Assembly (NCBI GenBank): GCA_937928635.1
Contig: CALFWM010000053.1
Location: 1 to 64,000 of the forward strand
Direction: 5' to 3'
From: an uncultured Sulfitobacter sp.
GTDB lineage: Bacteria > Pseudomonadota > Alphaproteobacteria > Rhodobacterales > Rhodobacteraceae
DNA: 64,000 nucleotides
Below are positions 33,202 through 42,488 of this stretch, in pieces; the stretch's first letter is position 1, and every line of letters starts with the position of its first letter. The translations under genes were made by a program, and so were the position numbers. The notes beneath the pieces were generated by a model that searched no databases, was not told the origin of the DNA, and saw nothing but the letters and a program-made list of their open reading frames with translations.

Positions 33202-35004
33202 ATGAACGTCATTAAGGGTGCCGCGCTGGGCGTGGTGACAACAACGATCAAGGCGGCAAAGGAAATGTTCCTGTCGCTGCTGAACTTTGTGTTGTCCTTT
33301 ATTTTCCAATTCTGGCCGATCACAACGGTCGCGCATTTTGTCCGGTCGCGCCTGCCCTGGCTTTGGCGGTTCACGATGAAACAGGCGTTTATCCAAAAAG
33401 CGATCAGTCGGGTCGTGGCCAAGAAATTTGGTAATGCCACGCCCGGGCGCCCGCACGCCTATTCCATGGCGGTGGATTATGCCACCTGGTACGGATTTCA
33501 GGACCGCACATTTACCGCGCGCCACTTGCCGCCAGACTATACATTGAACGATGGCAATTTGCCGGACATCTCTGACCTTGAAGAGCTTTGTGTGCGCCCA
33601 ACGGTCAAGGGTGATCAGATTGATGATCTGCGCTGCAATTTATTGTTTGCGTCTTTTGCGCAGTGGTTCACCGATAGTTTTCTGCGGACTGCCCATCATC
33701 TGGATTTTGGCCCCGACGGTAACCCCAAAATGGATGATAAGGGCAAGTCGGCCCTGCGGTTGCCCGGGCGTGCGATGCGCAATGAATCCAACCATGAAAT
33801 TGACCTGTGCCAGATTTATGGCATGAACGAAAAGGTCACGAAAATGCTGCGGGTCGATGCAAACGCTGACGGGTTTGAGGCCCGTGACAAAGGGTGCCTG
33901 CGCTATCAAATGGGCAAAGATGGCGAATATCCGGAATTCTTGCTTGAAAAAAGCCCCGGTGGCCCGGGCAAAGAGCTGACCTTGCGCCCCGAGTTTTCTG
34001 ATATGCATCACGAACCGCTGTTGCGCAGTATCTTTGGCTCTGCTGCGTTTAACGAGGGTGGGTATGACAGCCTGTTTGCGGTTGGGCTGGAACATGGCAA
34101 TGCCACCTTGGGCAACTCGCTTTATAACGTGATTTTCCTGCGCAAACACAATTGGGTTGCCCGCCAGATTTCGCAGGCCAATCCGACCTGGGATGATGAA
34201 AAGGTTTTCCAATTCGCGCGAAACACTACAATCGTGTTGCTGTTGCAGGTGGTTGTGTCGGACTACATTCGCACAATTTCGCCATTGGATCTGCCGCTGG
34301 GAATTTATCCAGGCATGGGCAAGGGGCAGGATTGGTATCGGCCCAATCGCATCCATTTCGAGTTTAATCTGCTTTACCGCTGGCACGGATTGGTGCCGGA
34401 TGGTTTTCCGTTTTTGCCGGATGCCGAGGAGCCGGAGAAGAACTTTAACCGTTTTCGCCATAACAATGGCTGGCTGCTGAACAAGGGTGTGGCGGCAGCG
34501 GTGCATGAACTGGCACAGGTGCCCGCCGGTCGCATGACAATGGGCAATACACCGCGCCAGATGCGGATGGTCAAACGGGACACCTTGCGGCTGATGCGCT
34601 CCGCCAATCTGGCAAGCTACAATGCCTATCGGGAGCGGTTTGGCCTCGATCCGGTAGAGTCATTCGAAAACCTCACGGGCGAAAAAGAACTGTCAGCGAA
34701 ACTTGCCCAGCTTTACGGCAACGACATCAGCAGGTTGGAATGGTACATCGGGATGCTGTGTGAAAAGCATGCGCAGAACATGATCATGGGGGATATGCTG
34801 TATTATATGGTGGCGCATGACGCCTTTACCCATGCCATTACAAACCCACTGCTGGCGGATGATGTATTTCGCGAGGAAACCTTTAGCCCGACGGGGTGGG
34901 CGATCATTCAAGAGACCAAAACGCTTGCGGATATTATGGCAAAGGTGGCCCCTCCCTCGCCGGGCCAACGGGTCAATTTCACCTATCCGGGTGCGACACC
35001 TTAG
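33202..35004 (+). CDS. Cyclooxygenase-like heme peroxidase/dioxygenase
   Basis: A 600-aa protein of the animal heme peroxidase superfamily, closest by eye to prostaglandin H synthases. The catalytic block [13 protein letters not shown] holds Tyr392 and the proximal heme ligand His395, matching Tyr385 and His388 of [32 protein letters not shown] matches the COX C-terminal segment. On the distal side FAQWFTD keeps the Gln (154) but has Asp158 where COX has His207. There is no EGF module or ER signal; a hydrophobic region (residues about 5-45) may bind membrane. A TTG at 33133 would give 623 aa, but the ATG at 33202 follows a G-rich site. Substrate unknown; a fatty acid is the family expectation. 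Stop overlaps the convergent ABC gene. Confidence 0.88.
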   Translation: MNVIKGAALGVVTTTIKAAKEMFLSLLNFVLSFIFQFWPITTVAHFVRSRLPWLWRFTMKQAFIQKAISRVVAKKFGNATPGRPHAYSMAVDYATWYGFQDRTFTARHLPPDYTLNDGNLPDISDLEELCVRPTVKGDQIDDLRCNLLFASFAQWFTDSFLRTAHHLDFGPDGNPKMDDKGKSALRLPGRAMRNESNHEIDLCQIYGMNEKVTKMLRVDANADGFEARDKGCLRYQMGKDGEYPEFLLEKSPGGPGKELTLRPEFSDMHHEPLLRSIFGSAAFNEGGYDSLFAVGLEHGNATLGNSLYNVIFLRKHNWVARQISQANPTWDDEKVFQFARNTTIVLLLQVVVSDYIRTISPLDLPLGIYPGMGKGQDWYRPNRIHFEFNLLYRWHGLVPDGFPFLPDAEEPEKNFNRFRHNNGWLLNKGVAAAVHELAQVPAGRMTMGNTPRQMRMVKRDTLRLMRSANLASYNAYRERFGLDPVESFENLTGEKELSAKLAQLYGNDISRLEWYIGMLCEKHAQNMIMGDMLYYMVAHDAFTHAITNPLLADDVFREETFSPTGWAIIQETKTLADIMAKVAPPSPGQRVNFTYPGATP

Positions 35005-35777
35005 ACAGTCCCGCCAAGCGATCCCTCCAGCGTGGCAAGCTCTTGGCCACCGGCCATCATCTCTTGCAATTCCTCCGGGGTGATTTCCCCCTTGGTTGCG
35101 GTGCCGTATGTGGTGCCGCGGTTCAGCACGGTAAAGCGATCCCCCACGGCCATGGCGTGGCGCACATTGTGGGTGATGAACACAACGGCAATCCCTTGTT
35201 TGCGCACCTTGTCCACGGTGGCCAGCACGTTGGCGGTCTGGCGCACGCCCAAGGCGCTGGTTGGCTCATCAAGGATCAACACCTTGGCCCCAAAATGCAC
35301 CGCACGGGCAATCGCAACCGTCTGACGCTCACCACCTGACAGCGTACCTACCGCCTGATTAGGGCCGCGCAGGTTGATGCCCATTTTGCGCATCTCGGCC
35401 ATGGTGGTTTCATTGGCGTGATCATGGTCAAAGAACCGCATGCCAAACCGGGTTTTGGTTGGTTCATTGCCCATGAAAAAGTTGCGACTGACCGACATCA
35501 GCGGGATCATGGCAAGGTCTTGATAGACCGTTGCGATACCCGCCGCGATGGAATCGCGCGGGTCCTCAAAGTGCATTGGTTTGCCTTCAAATTTGATCTC
35601 ACCGGACGTCGGTTTGTGCACGCCAGACATGGTTTTGATAAAGGTAGATTTACCGGCACCATTGTCGCCCAGCAGGCAGTGGCATTCGCCGGGAAAGAAA
35701 TCAACAGTCACACCTGCAAGGGCAATGACGGAGCCAAAATGCTTCTGGATCTCGCGCATTTCAATAATCGGCTGCAT
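35001..35777 (-). CDS. CUT2 sugar ABC transporter ATPase (FrcA-like)
   Basis: A 258-aa single-domain ATPase (unlike the double-domain RbsA). Walker [10 protein letters not shown] at 37-45, signature [14 protein letters not shown] and Walker [12 protein letters not shown] are intact; Gly replaces Asp in the D-loop, as in several fructose/inositol-type members. It is the last gene of a binding protein-permease-ATPase operon under the LacI regulator at 38100, so myo-inositol or a related cyclitol is the likely cargo. It ends tail to tail with the cyclooxygenase-like gene, with overlapping stops. Confidence 0.92.
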   Translation of the reverse strand: MQPIIEMREIQKHFGSVIALAGVTVDFFPGECHCLLGDNGAGKSTFIKTMSGVHKPTSGEIKFEGKPMHFEDPRDSIAAGIATVYQDLAMIPLMSVSRNFFMGNEPTKTRFGMRFFDHDHANETTMAEMRKMGINLRGPNQAVGTLSGGERQTVAIARAVHFGAKVLILDEPTSALGVRQTANVLATVDKVRKQGIAVVFITHNVRHAMAVGDRFTVLNRGTTYGTATKGEITPEELQEMMAGGQELATLEGSLGGTV

Positions 35778-36889
35778 CAGCGTTCTCCTGTAATCAGGCG
35801 GCGGATGTAGGTGTTGAGGATCACCGCAAGCAGCAGGATCACACCCAGGAAAACGCGAAACAGAGAGCTTTCGACGTTGGCGAAAAACAGGCCCTGTTGC
35901 ACCACACCAAAGATCAACGCGCCCAGGGCGGCACCGATGACGGACCCATAGCCGCCGGTTAGCAATGCCCCGCCAATGACAACGGCGATGATGGCCTCAA
36001 ATTCCTTGAGCAGGCCCCGGTCGGCACCGGCAGACCCGAACTCCATCACCTGACAGACGGCGAAAACCGTCGCGCAAAAGGCAGTGAACATGAACATGGT
36101 GATTTTAACGCGGTCCACTGGCACACCGGCATAGCGCGCAGCTTGTGCATCGCCGCCCGCGGCGAAAATCCAGTTGCCAAAGCGGGTTCGGGTCAAAATG
36201 ATGTGGCCGATGATGACCAGCAGGATCGCCCAGACGATCAGCATCGGGATGCCGTCCACCACGGGTTCGCCCTTGCGGTTGCCGCGGGTAAAGACGGCAA
36301 TGATGCCCATATCACCCATCCATTGAAAGACGGGGCCCGCAATTTTGGCACCGAATATGGAGGCAAGCCAGTCACCCTCGGCCGCTTCGCGAATGCCGCC
36401 AATGATGGTTTTGCTTTCTACCGTTTGTGGGATGAAGATGGTAAAACCACGCAGGATAAAGAGCGTTGCAAGTGTGACGATAAAACTTGGCAGGCCCGTT
36501 TTGACCACGATGTAGCCATTGAGTGCGCCAAACGTGATGCAGATCGTAAAGGTTACAAGGATCGCAATCCACATGGGCCATGCAAGGACAACGCCAAAAA
36601 TGGCGATCATCATGCCTGCAAAGCCGATCATGGACCCGACAGAAAGGTCAAACTCTCCAGCGATCATCAAAAGGCACGCCCCCACGGCGATGATCATGAA
36701 TTGGGCGGAGACCACGGACCAGTTCATCACGCCCTGAACGTTGAACATGCCGCTGTCAAAAGCGAACAAAAGGAAAAAGGTGAAAACCGCGACGGTGCCA
36801 ACAATGCCGCCCAATTCGGGGCGGATCAGGGCGCGGCGAAGTGACGACATTTCCTTGACGCGTTCGTCTGTATTGGCGGTGTCTGACAT
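35777..36889 (-). CDS. CUT2 sugar ABC transporter permease (RbsC-like)
   Basis: A 370-aa inner-membrane permease of the BPD_transp_2 fold with about ten helices, including [16 protein letters not shown], the conserved LSVG loop of this class, and [20 protein letters not shown] near the C terminus. The start overlaps nothing upstream but follows a 72-bp gap holding a hairpin; its end abuts the ATPase gene start with 1-bp overlap. Works with the 316-aa binding protein. Confidence 0.93.
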   Translation of the reverse strand: MSDTANTDERVKEMSSLRRALIRPELGGIVGTVAVFTFFLLFAFDSGMFNVQGVMNWSVVSAQFMIIAVGACLLMIAGEFDLSVGSMIGFAGMMIAIFGVVLAWPMWIAILVTFTICITFGALNGYIVVKTGLPSFIVTLATLFILRGFTIFIPQTVESKTIIGGIREAAEGDWLASIFGAKIAGPVFQWMGDMGIIAVFTRGNRKGEPVVDGIPMLIVWAILLVIIGHIILTRTRFGNWIFAAGGDAQAARYAGVPVDRVKITMFMFTAFCATVFAVCQVMEFGSAGADRGLLKEFEAIIAVVIGGALLTGGYGSVIGAALGALIFGVVQQGLFFANVESSLFRVFLGVILLLAVILNTYIRRLITGER

Positions 36890-36914
36890 GGCTGTTATTC
36901 CAATTTTGAGTCAC

Positions 36915-36952
36915 AAAAAGGGCGGGTCGGATCGCTCCGGCCCGCCCTTTTT
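36915..36952. terminator. Long hairpin between the CUT2 binding protein and permease genes
   Basis: AAAAAGGGCGGG pairs perfectly with CCCGCCCTTTTT, and the interior CGGA/TCCG extends the stem to about 17 bp with a 4-nt loop. Between genes of one operon it probably acts as a partial terminator or 3'-end stabiliser that keeps binding-protein mRNA more abundant. Confidence 0.8.
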
Positions 36953-36961
36953 GGTTTCGAT

Positions 36962-37912
36962 TTAGCGGAATTCGCCTGCGAATTCTTCAACTTTGCCCAG
37001 GGCGTCGGCTGTTACGAAACCGGGGCCAGAGTTGATGTTGTTGCCGGGCAGAACGCCGTAGCGGTCATAGTTGGCCAGAACCACAACAGGCAGATACGCC
37101 TGCAGGAAGGGCTGTTGGTCGATGCCCCATTTGATCGTGCCATCCTTGATTGCCGTCACAATTTCCGTGCCCAGATCAAAGGTGCCAAAGTAGATGTCAC
37201 CGGCGATGCCCATTTCCTTGACCGCCAGAATGGTCGGGTCAGCAGAGGTTGGGCCAAGCGTCAGGATCGCGTCCGTCTCAGGGTTGGCCGTCAGATAGGC
37301 GGTTACGCGGTTTTTGATCTCGGCAGGGTCCTGGCCCGCGTCAATCATGCTGTCGCCCAGATCCACACCCAGACCGTCAGCAAAGCCACGGCAGCGTTCT
37401 GCCACAACAGTGTTGGAAATCACGTGGTTCACGCAGACAAAGGAGCCAACACCGTCGCCCTTGGCGCGAATACCCGCTGCCAGACCTGCGTCATACTCGG
37501 GCTGGCCAACAAACATCAGGGCGCCAACTTCGCGGGTCTGATCAGGTGTGCCGGAGTTCATGATGATCACGTCGATGCCCTGATCCACGGCGGCCTTGAT
37601 GGGGCCGGAGAGAACGTCAAAATCCGCCAGCGTGGTGATGATACCGTCTGGCTGTGATGCTGCTGCCTGTTCAATGATGCGGGCCATGTCGGCAAGGTCA
37701 CCGGTCGGTGGATTGCGGTATTCAACCGTCACACCGAGCTGATCGCCAGCCAGCGCGATGCCGTTTTTGATGGTGTTCCACCAGCTGTCGCTGTCAGGGG
37801 CGTGGCTGACCAGAATGTAGGTCAGGTCATCACCATGGCCGTCGGCCTGAACCATGAAGGGTGACGCGACAAGTGCCGCTGTCAGCATCAGCTTTCTAAA
37901 TAGAGATTTCAT
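36962..37912 (-). CDS. CUT2 sugar/inositol-binding protein
   Basis: A 316-aa periplasmic binding protein (Peripla_BP_4 class). Signal peptide residues 1-22 end VQADG; the mature chain begins around LTYILVSHAPDSDSWW. The open frame runs 98 codons farther upstream, but the ATG at 37912 with GGGAGGAAC just upstream is clearly the start. First gene of the operon; its promoter region holds the 18-bp LacI operator. By context the ligand is probably an inositol or related sugar. Confidence 0.93.
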   Translation of the reverse strand: MKSLFRKLMLTAALVASPFMVQADGHGDDLTYILVSHAPDSDSWWNTIKNGIALAGDQLGVTVEYRNPPTGDLADMARIIEQAAASQPDGIITTLADFDVLSGPIKAAVDQGIDVIIMNSGTPDQTREVGALMFVGQPEYDAGLAAGIRAKGDGVGSFVCVNHVISNTVVAERCRGFADGLGVDLGDSMIDAGQDPAEIKNRVTAYLTANPETDAILTLGPTSADPTILAVKEMGIAGDIYFGTFDLGTEIVTAIKDGTIKWGIDQQPFLQAYLPVVVLANYDRYGVLPGNNINSGPGFVTADALGKVEEFAGEFR

Positions 37913-37998
37913 TTTGTTCCTCCCAAAAACATGTTTTCGACGGCCCCATTGCGTGTCAAAGCCGTCTCTGTACCAAAGAGAAACATGGATTCGAAATT

Positions 37999-38016
37999 TT
38001 TGCAACCGGTTGCAAA
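37999..38016. promoter_or_regulatory. Perfect 18-bp LacI operator, copy A
   Basis: TTTGCAACCGGTTGCAAA is a perfect palindrome with central CG, between the divergent binding-protein gene (start 37912) and lacI (start 38100). The identical 18-mer recurs at 42471, linking the two loci. Confidence 0.88.
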
Positions 38017-38099
38017 CGGAATCGATTAGATTTCTACTGGGGCTCGGAACTGGCCGTGGCTGTGAGCTGCGCGACATATCAATTCGGGTGGATGAATAA

Positions 38100-39098
38100 A
38101 TGGCGGCAACGCTAAAGGATGTGGCGAACAGAGCGGGTGTTTCGACCTCGGCTGTGTCACGCACATTTACGGACGGGGCCTCCGTCTCGGACAAGATGCG
38201 GCGCAAGGTGGAAAAGGCCGCAAATGAGCTGGGCTACAGCCCGAACTTTCTGGCGCGTAGTTTGACCACGCGTCGCACAAAACTGATCGGACTGGTCAGT
38301 AACAACTTTCATAACCCGATTTTTCTGGAAGTGTTTGATCTGTTCACCCGTGGTTTGCAGGATCGCGGCCTGCGTCCTTTGCTCGTCAATCTCAGCAACG
38401 AAACCGACCCTGAGCATTCGGTGCAAATGCTGCGGCAATATTCGGTTGATGGTGTTGTTGTGGCATCCTCAACCTTGCCGCCGGCGTTTTCCAAGGCGTT
38501 TCGGGACAAGCGAATCCCGGTGGTGAATACCTTTGGTCGATATTCCAGCAGCCCGGAGGTGCATGTCGTGGGAATCGACAATGTAGAGGCCGGACGTATG
38601 GCGGCGCGGGCGCTGGTCGAACGGGGCTATCGCAATGTTGGCTTTCTGGGTGGTCCGGAAACAGCCACCTCGACCCAAGACCGCCTCAAAGGGTTTCATG
38701 AAGAACTGTCCCGGCATCCAGAAATCACGGTTAGTTTTTCTTTTGCCGATGCCTATTCCTTTCAGGCCGGACGGGCCGAGATGCAGCGCCTTGCCATTGG
38801 TCCCATGGCGGAGGCCTATTTTTGCGGGGATGATGTGCTGTCGATTGGGGTTCTGAGCGCGGTCAAGGACATCGGCTTGAGTGTGCCGGATGACATTGGG
38901 TTGATCGGGTTCAATGATATGGAAATGTCATCCTGGGAGAACATCGCGCTCACCACGGTGCATCAACCGATCAAGCAGATTATCAATTCATCCGTGGAGT
39001 TGATGGAGGCAATGTTGGATGAACCGGACCGATATCCGGAGGCCCGGTTGTTTCCCTGTCATGTGGTCGAGCGGGGGACGTTGAAAACGCCTGGCTGA
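38100..39098 (+). CDS. LacI-family regulator of the inositol-type regulon
   Basis: A 332-aa repressor. Helix-turn-helix at about residues 5-25 (LKDVANRAGVSTSAVSRTFT), hinge helix, then a sugar-binding effector core. Divergent from the CUT2 transporter operon. The perfect palindrome at 37999 is 84 bp before its start, suggesting autoregulation, and the second copy at 42471 extends control to the two catabolic operons. The effector is probably an inositol pathway intermediate, by inference. Confidence 0.92.
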   Translation: MAATLKDVANRAGVSTSAVSRTFTDGASVSDKMRRKVEKAANELGYSPNFLARSLTTRRTKLIGLVSNNFHNPIFLEVFDLFTRGLQDRGLRPLLVNLSNETDPEHSVQMLRQYSVDGVVVASSTLPPAFSKAFRDKRIPVVNTFGRYSSSPEVHVVGIDNVEAGRMAARALVERGYRNVGFLGGPETATSTQDRLKGFHEELSRHPEITVSFSFADAYSFQAGRAEMQRLAIGPMAEAYFCGDDVLSIGVLSAVKDIGLSVPDDIGLIGFNDMEMSSWENIALTTVHQPIKQIINSSVELMEAMLDEPDRYPEARLFPCHVVERGTLKTPG

Positions 39099-39131
39099 AG
39101 AATGCGTGTTGCGCCCGTTAGGAGAGGTCGA

Positions 39132-39149
39132 TTGGGGGCCAGCCCCCAA
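39132..39149. terminator. GC-rich hairpin after lacI
   Basis: TTGGGGGC and GCCCCCAA pair perfectly around a 2-nt loop, 33 bp past the lacI stop. No strong T-run follows, so it may be a REP-like element or weak terminator. Confidence 0.5.
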
Positions 39150-39194
39150 ACCCCCGGGAAGAGTTAAGGCCAGAAAGAGGGAGGGCTACTGCGC

Positions 39195-39282
39195 CCGACC
39201 TTAAACTTGGATCGCCGATACCCTGCCACGCTGCGCGCTCTCGGGACATCGGCGACATAGTATGTTTCAGGTTAAAGGTCGG
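39195..39282. repeat. Long imperfect palindrome between convergent genes
   Basis: The left arm CCGACCTTAA...ATCGCCGAT (39195-39219) pairs with ATCGGCGA...TTAAAGGTCGG (39248-39282), with internal bulges. It fills the space before the convergent gene end at 39288. It may be a terminator, a small repeat element or an unrecognised RNA; no coding potential seen. Confidence 0.45.
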
Positions 39283-39287
39283 ACGCT

Positions 39288-40424
39288 TTAGGTGCGAAAC
39301 ATCGGCGGGCGTGCGTCCATCCAGGTGCCGTCCGTTTTGGCGGACGCAACGGCCGTGTAAACGGCAGCCATAGAGCGGACCCCATCGGCGGCATTGGGTA
39401 GGCCATCGCGGGTCTCGCCCCGGATTGCATCAGCCAGATCGCAGTAAATGTTGGCTACAGCCAATGGGAACCCTTCGGGATGTGCGATGGAGACGCGGGA
39501 CAGGCGCATGGCATCTTCGTGCAGGCCGCTCTCGCCTTTTTCGATGATCTGTGTGCGCCCGCCAACCGGCGTGTAGATCAGCTGATTTGGCTGTTCAGAG
39601 GTCCAGCGCAACCCGCCAGTCTCGCCAAAGATCTGAATGTCGAACCCGTGTTGGCGCCCGATGGCCACCGAGGAGGTCCAGAGCCGCCCAACCGTGCCGC
39701 CGGTCATGCGAAAATTGACCATCGCGTCGTCCTCCAGCTCCCGGCTGGGGATGGTGGAGGCGAAATCGGCAGAGAGGGTTTCCACCTCATCGTCACAAAT
39801 GAAACCCGCCATATGCATCGCGTGAATGCCACAGTCCGCAAACTGGCCAGAGACACCTGCCATGGCCGGATCATAGCGCCAGCGCACACGCGGATTGTCG
39901 GCGTCTGACGTATCACCGTGGTGGCCGTGGCTGAAGTTGGTGACAACAAGGCGGATTTTGCCCAGCTCACCGGCGCGCACCATCGCGCGGGCCTGACGCA
40001 CCATCGGATAGGCAGAGTAGCAGTAGTTGACCGCGCAGATTTTTCCGAAGGTTTCCGCGAGCCGTACGATCTCTTCGCCTTGCTCCACGGTCATGGTCAT
40101 CGGCTTTTCACACAGCACATTGAAACCCGCCTCAAGAAAGGCTTTGGTGATTTCAAAATGGGTGGCGTTTGGCGTGGCCACGGTGACCAGATCAATGCGA
40201 TCATCGCGCGTGCTTTCGCTTGCCAGCATTTCCTGCCAATCGCCATAGGCGCGGTCTGCTGCGATGCCGAGGCGCTGGGCGTATGCGCGGCCCACGTCCG
40301 CGCGATGATCAAGCGCGCCAGCGGTGAATTCAAACAAACCGTCGGCCTGCGCACCAAGGCGGTGGGCTGGTCCAATCTGGCTACCTTCGCCGCCGCCAAT
40401 CATGCCCCATTTTAGCTTTGTCAT
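39288..40424 (-). CDS. Gfo/Idh/MocA-family dehydrogenase
   Basis: A 378-aa NAD(P)-dependent enzyme. Rossmann motif GMIGGGEGSQIGPAHR at the N terminus, active-site CEKPMTMTVEQGE, and DCGIHAMHMAGF in the substrate domain. The start at 40424 has AAGGACG upstream; the open frame extends farther but into the neighbouring gene. It is the last of three minus-strand genes controlled from the operator at 42471. Substrate probably an inositol isomer or keto-inositol, by context; the paralogue at 24781 is similar. Confidence 0.88.
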   Translation of the reverse strand: MTKLKWGMIGGGEGSQIGPAHRLGAQADGLFEFTAGALDHRADVGRAYAQRLGIAADRAYGDWQEMLASESTRDDRIDLVTVATPNATHFEITKAFLEAGFNVLCEKPMTMTVEQGEEIVRLAETFGKICAVNYCYSAYPMVRQARAMVRAGELGKIRLVVTNFSHGHHGDTSDADNPRVRWRYDPAMAGVSGQFADCGIHAMHMAGFICDDEVETLSADFASTIPSRELEDDAMVNFRMTGGTVGRLWTSSVAIGRQHGFDIQIFGETGGLRWTSEQPNQLIYTPVGGRTQIIEKGESGLHEDAMRLSRVSIAHPEGFPLAVANIYCDLADAIRGETRDGLPNAADGVRSMAAVYTAVASAKTDGTWMDARPPMFRT

Positions 40425-40437
40425 GTGCGTATCGTCC

Positions 40438-41328
40438 TTAAAAACCAATGGATTGCAGGTATTCGCGGTTTGCGCGCGCGTCTTCCAGGGGTGTTCCCGG
40501 CAGCGAGGGATCACAGTCTTGTTCAACCGTGCACCAGCCCGTGAAACCCGCATCAAGCAAGCGTTGGCGGACCGCAGGAAAATCCACGTCGCCGTCACCA
40601 AGATTGCAGAAGATGCCGTGCCCGCAGGCGGTATAAAAGTCGGTGCGTCTGGCGACAACATCGGCCTTGACCACAGGGTTGATGTCTTTGAAGTGCATGT
40701 AGGAAATGCGGCTCATGTGACGCTCCATAAAGGCGACCGGATCAAAGCCTGCATAGGAATGATGGCCCGTGTCAAAACAGATCTTCAGGATGCTTTCATC
40801 AACTTCGTCCAGCAGGCGTTCCAGCTCTGGTTCAAAATCCATAAAGCCAGCCGCGTGGGCGTGAATGCCAACTGTCAAACCATATTCCTCAGCGCCCATT
40901 TTTGCGATGGTAGAAATGCGGTTGCGGTAGGCGGTCCATTCGGATTTGTCCATTTGCTCGGCCTCATCCGCGCGGCCAGCGGTTGGTGCGCGCCGCGGTG
41001 AGATGCTGTCGATCAAGACCAGATGTTCAGCGCCATGTGCCACCAGCGCCTTGCAGGTGCGCACAGAGGCATCCATCACATCGTCCCACATCGCGGCGTT
41101 ATGAAATGCGCGAAACACCACGCCGCCGATGATCTCCATGCCGCGTTCAGCCAAGGCGGGGGCCAGCACGTTTGGGTCTTCAGGCATGAAGCCGATCGGC
41201 CCCAATTCGATGCCGGTATATCCCGCACCTGCGCATTGATCCAAGACGGATTGCCAGGTGGGATAGGCCGGGTCACTGGGAAATTCGATGCCCCAGGAAC
41301 AGGGGGCATTTCCGATCTTGATCGTCAT
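40438..41328 (-). CDS. IolE/MocC-like inosose dehydratase (TIM barrel)
   Basis: A 296-aa TIM-barrel protein. The N-terminal IGNAPCSWGIEF resembles the PISWG segment of IolE. Metal-site residues are seen in HAHAAGF, CFDTGHHSYAGFDP, HFKDINPV and CTVEQD. IolE dehydrates 2-keto-myo-inositol to the dione that IolD hydrolyses, so this gene would fill the missing step of the plus-strand iol operon. The ATG at 41328 follows AAAGGT; a TTG at 41343 is less likely. A broader sugar isomerase function remains possible. Confidence 0.78.
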   Translation of the reverse strand: MTIKIGNAPCSWGIEFPSDPAYPTWQSVLDQCAGAGYTGIELGPIGFMPEDPNVLAPALAERGMEIIGGVVFRAFHNAAMWDDVMDASVRTCKALVAHGAEHLVLIDSISPRRAPTAGRADEAEQMDKSEWTAYRNRISTIAKMGAEEYGLTVGIHAHAAGFMDFEPELERLLDEVDESILKICFDTGHHSYAGFDPVAFMERHMSRISYMHFKDINPVVKADVVARRTDFYTACGHGIFCNLGDGDVDFPAVRQRLLDAGFTGWCTVEQDCDPSLPGTPLEDARANREYLQSIGF

Positions 41329-41346
41329 CTTGGGACCTTTCAAACC

Positions 41347-42444
41347 TTAAACGTCAGCGACGTTGATCCATGTTTTGTTTTGTGAAGAGGTTAAGGCGGC
41401 AGCGACCACCTGGTTTACCTCCATCCCATCCTGGAATGTGGGCCAGACGGGTGTGCCGGTTTCAATCGCTTTCAGGAAATCACGTGCCTCGATAATGATC
41501 TGGTCCTGATAGCCGGTGCCGTGACCGGGGCCTTGGCAAAACGGCTCGTAGTCCGGGTGCGCCGGGCCGGTCAGGATCTTGCGAAAGCCGCGCGTTTCTT
41601 CGGGTTCGTTCGCTGTGTAGAGCCACAGCGCGTTCTGATCTTCCTGATCAAAACGGATCATGCCCTTGGTGCCGGTGACCTCGTATGCGTAGCCCATTTT
41701 GCGCCCATGGGTGATGCGGCTGAAATAGAGTTGCCCCATGGCACCATTTTCAAACCGGCACATCATCTGGCCGTGGTCATCGTTGTTGACGGTGCCACCC
41801 GGACGCGTGGTATGTACGGTTTCGACAGCAGCGGTAAGTTCGGTGATTGGCCCAACCAAGGCCAGCGCGCCGTTGATCATATGCGGAGCAAGGTCGCCCA
41901 TGGTGCCATTTGCCATGCCGGTGGTGCGCCAATTGGCAGGGGTCTGCGGGTCGGCCAGAAAATCTTCAGTGTGCTCGCCGCGAAACCACGTGATGTCGCC
42001 AATCACACCGTCATGGATCAGTTTGCGCGCAAACTGGCTGGCGGGGGTGCGGATGTAGTTGAACCCGGTCATGCTGATCTGCCCCTGGGCCGCAGCGACC
42101 ATTGCGCGGCTGTCCTCCAGCGATGCCCCCAACGGTTTTTCACAGAACACAGGTTTGTTGAGCGCAAAGGCAGCCTCGGCAATCGCGCGATGGGTTTCTT
42201 GGGGGGAGGCGATTATCACAGCCTCAACTGCGGGGTCGTGAACCAGCTTTTGCCAATCATCCGTGCCACGGGCAAAGCCATAGGCCTGCCTGTATTTTTC
42301 GGCAGAAGCGGGCGTGCTGGCGCAGACCATTTCCAGCCGGGGCCGCAAGGTGGTGTTGAACACAGCGCCCACAGCAGCCATGGCGACTGCATGGGCCTTG
42401 CCCATATAGCCGCCGCCAATAATCCCAATGCCGATTTCTGTCAT
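41347..42444 (-). CDS. Gfo/Idh/MocA-family inositol-type dehydrogenase
   Basis: A 365-aa enzyme with Rossmann motif GIIGGGYMGKAHA, active-site FCEKPLGASLEDS and GDLAPHMINGALAL. First gene of the minus-strand operon, divergent from iolD, with the 18-bp LacI operator 27 bp upstream of its start. Together with the dehydrogenases at 39288 and 47934 it gives the regulon three oxidoreductases, probably for different inositol stereoisomers; individual specificities cannot be read from sequence. Confidence 0.88.
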   Translation of the reverse strand: MTEIGIGIIGGGYMGKAHAVAMAAVGAVFNTTLRPRLEMVCASTPASAEKYRQAYGFARGTDDWQKLVHDPAVEAVIIASPQETHRAIAEAAFALNKPVFCEKPLGASLEDSRAMVAAAQGQISMTGFNYIRTPASQFARKLIHDGVIGDITWFRGEHTEDFLADPQTPANWRTTGMANGTMGDLAPHMINGALALVGPITELTAAVETVHTTRPGGTVNNDDHGQMMCRFENGAMGQLYFSRITHGRKMGYAYEVTGTKGMIRFDQEDQNALWLYTANEPEETRGFRKILTGPAHPDYEPFCQGPGHGTGYQDQIIIEARDFLKAIETGTPVWPTFQDGMEVNQVVAAALTSSQNKTWINVADV

Positions 42445-42470
42445 GCTGTCGTGACCTTCACGAATTTAGG

Positions 42471-42488
42471 TTTGCAACCGGTTGCAAA
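42471..42488. promoter_or_regulatory. Perfect 18-bp LacI operator, copy B
   Basis: TTTGCAACCGGTTGCAAA, identical to copy A at 37999, in the 114-bp divergent region between the dehydrogenase (start 42444) and iolD (start 42559). One repressor bound here could block both promoters. An A/T-rich ATTT followed by ATCC sits on the same side of both copies. Confidence 0.88.

Noticed and set aside
37913-38206. 98-codon upstream extension of the CUT2 binding-protein frame
   Set aside because: A signal peptide and a strong GGGAGGAAC site mark the ATG at 37912; the extension runs across the operator and into lacI.
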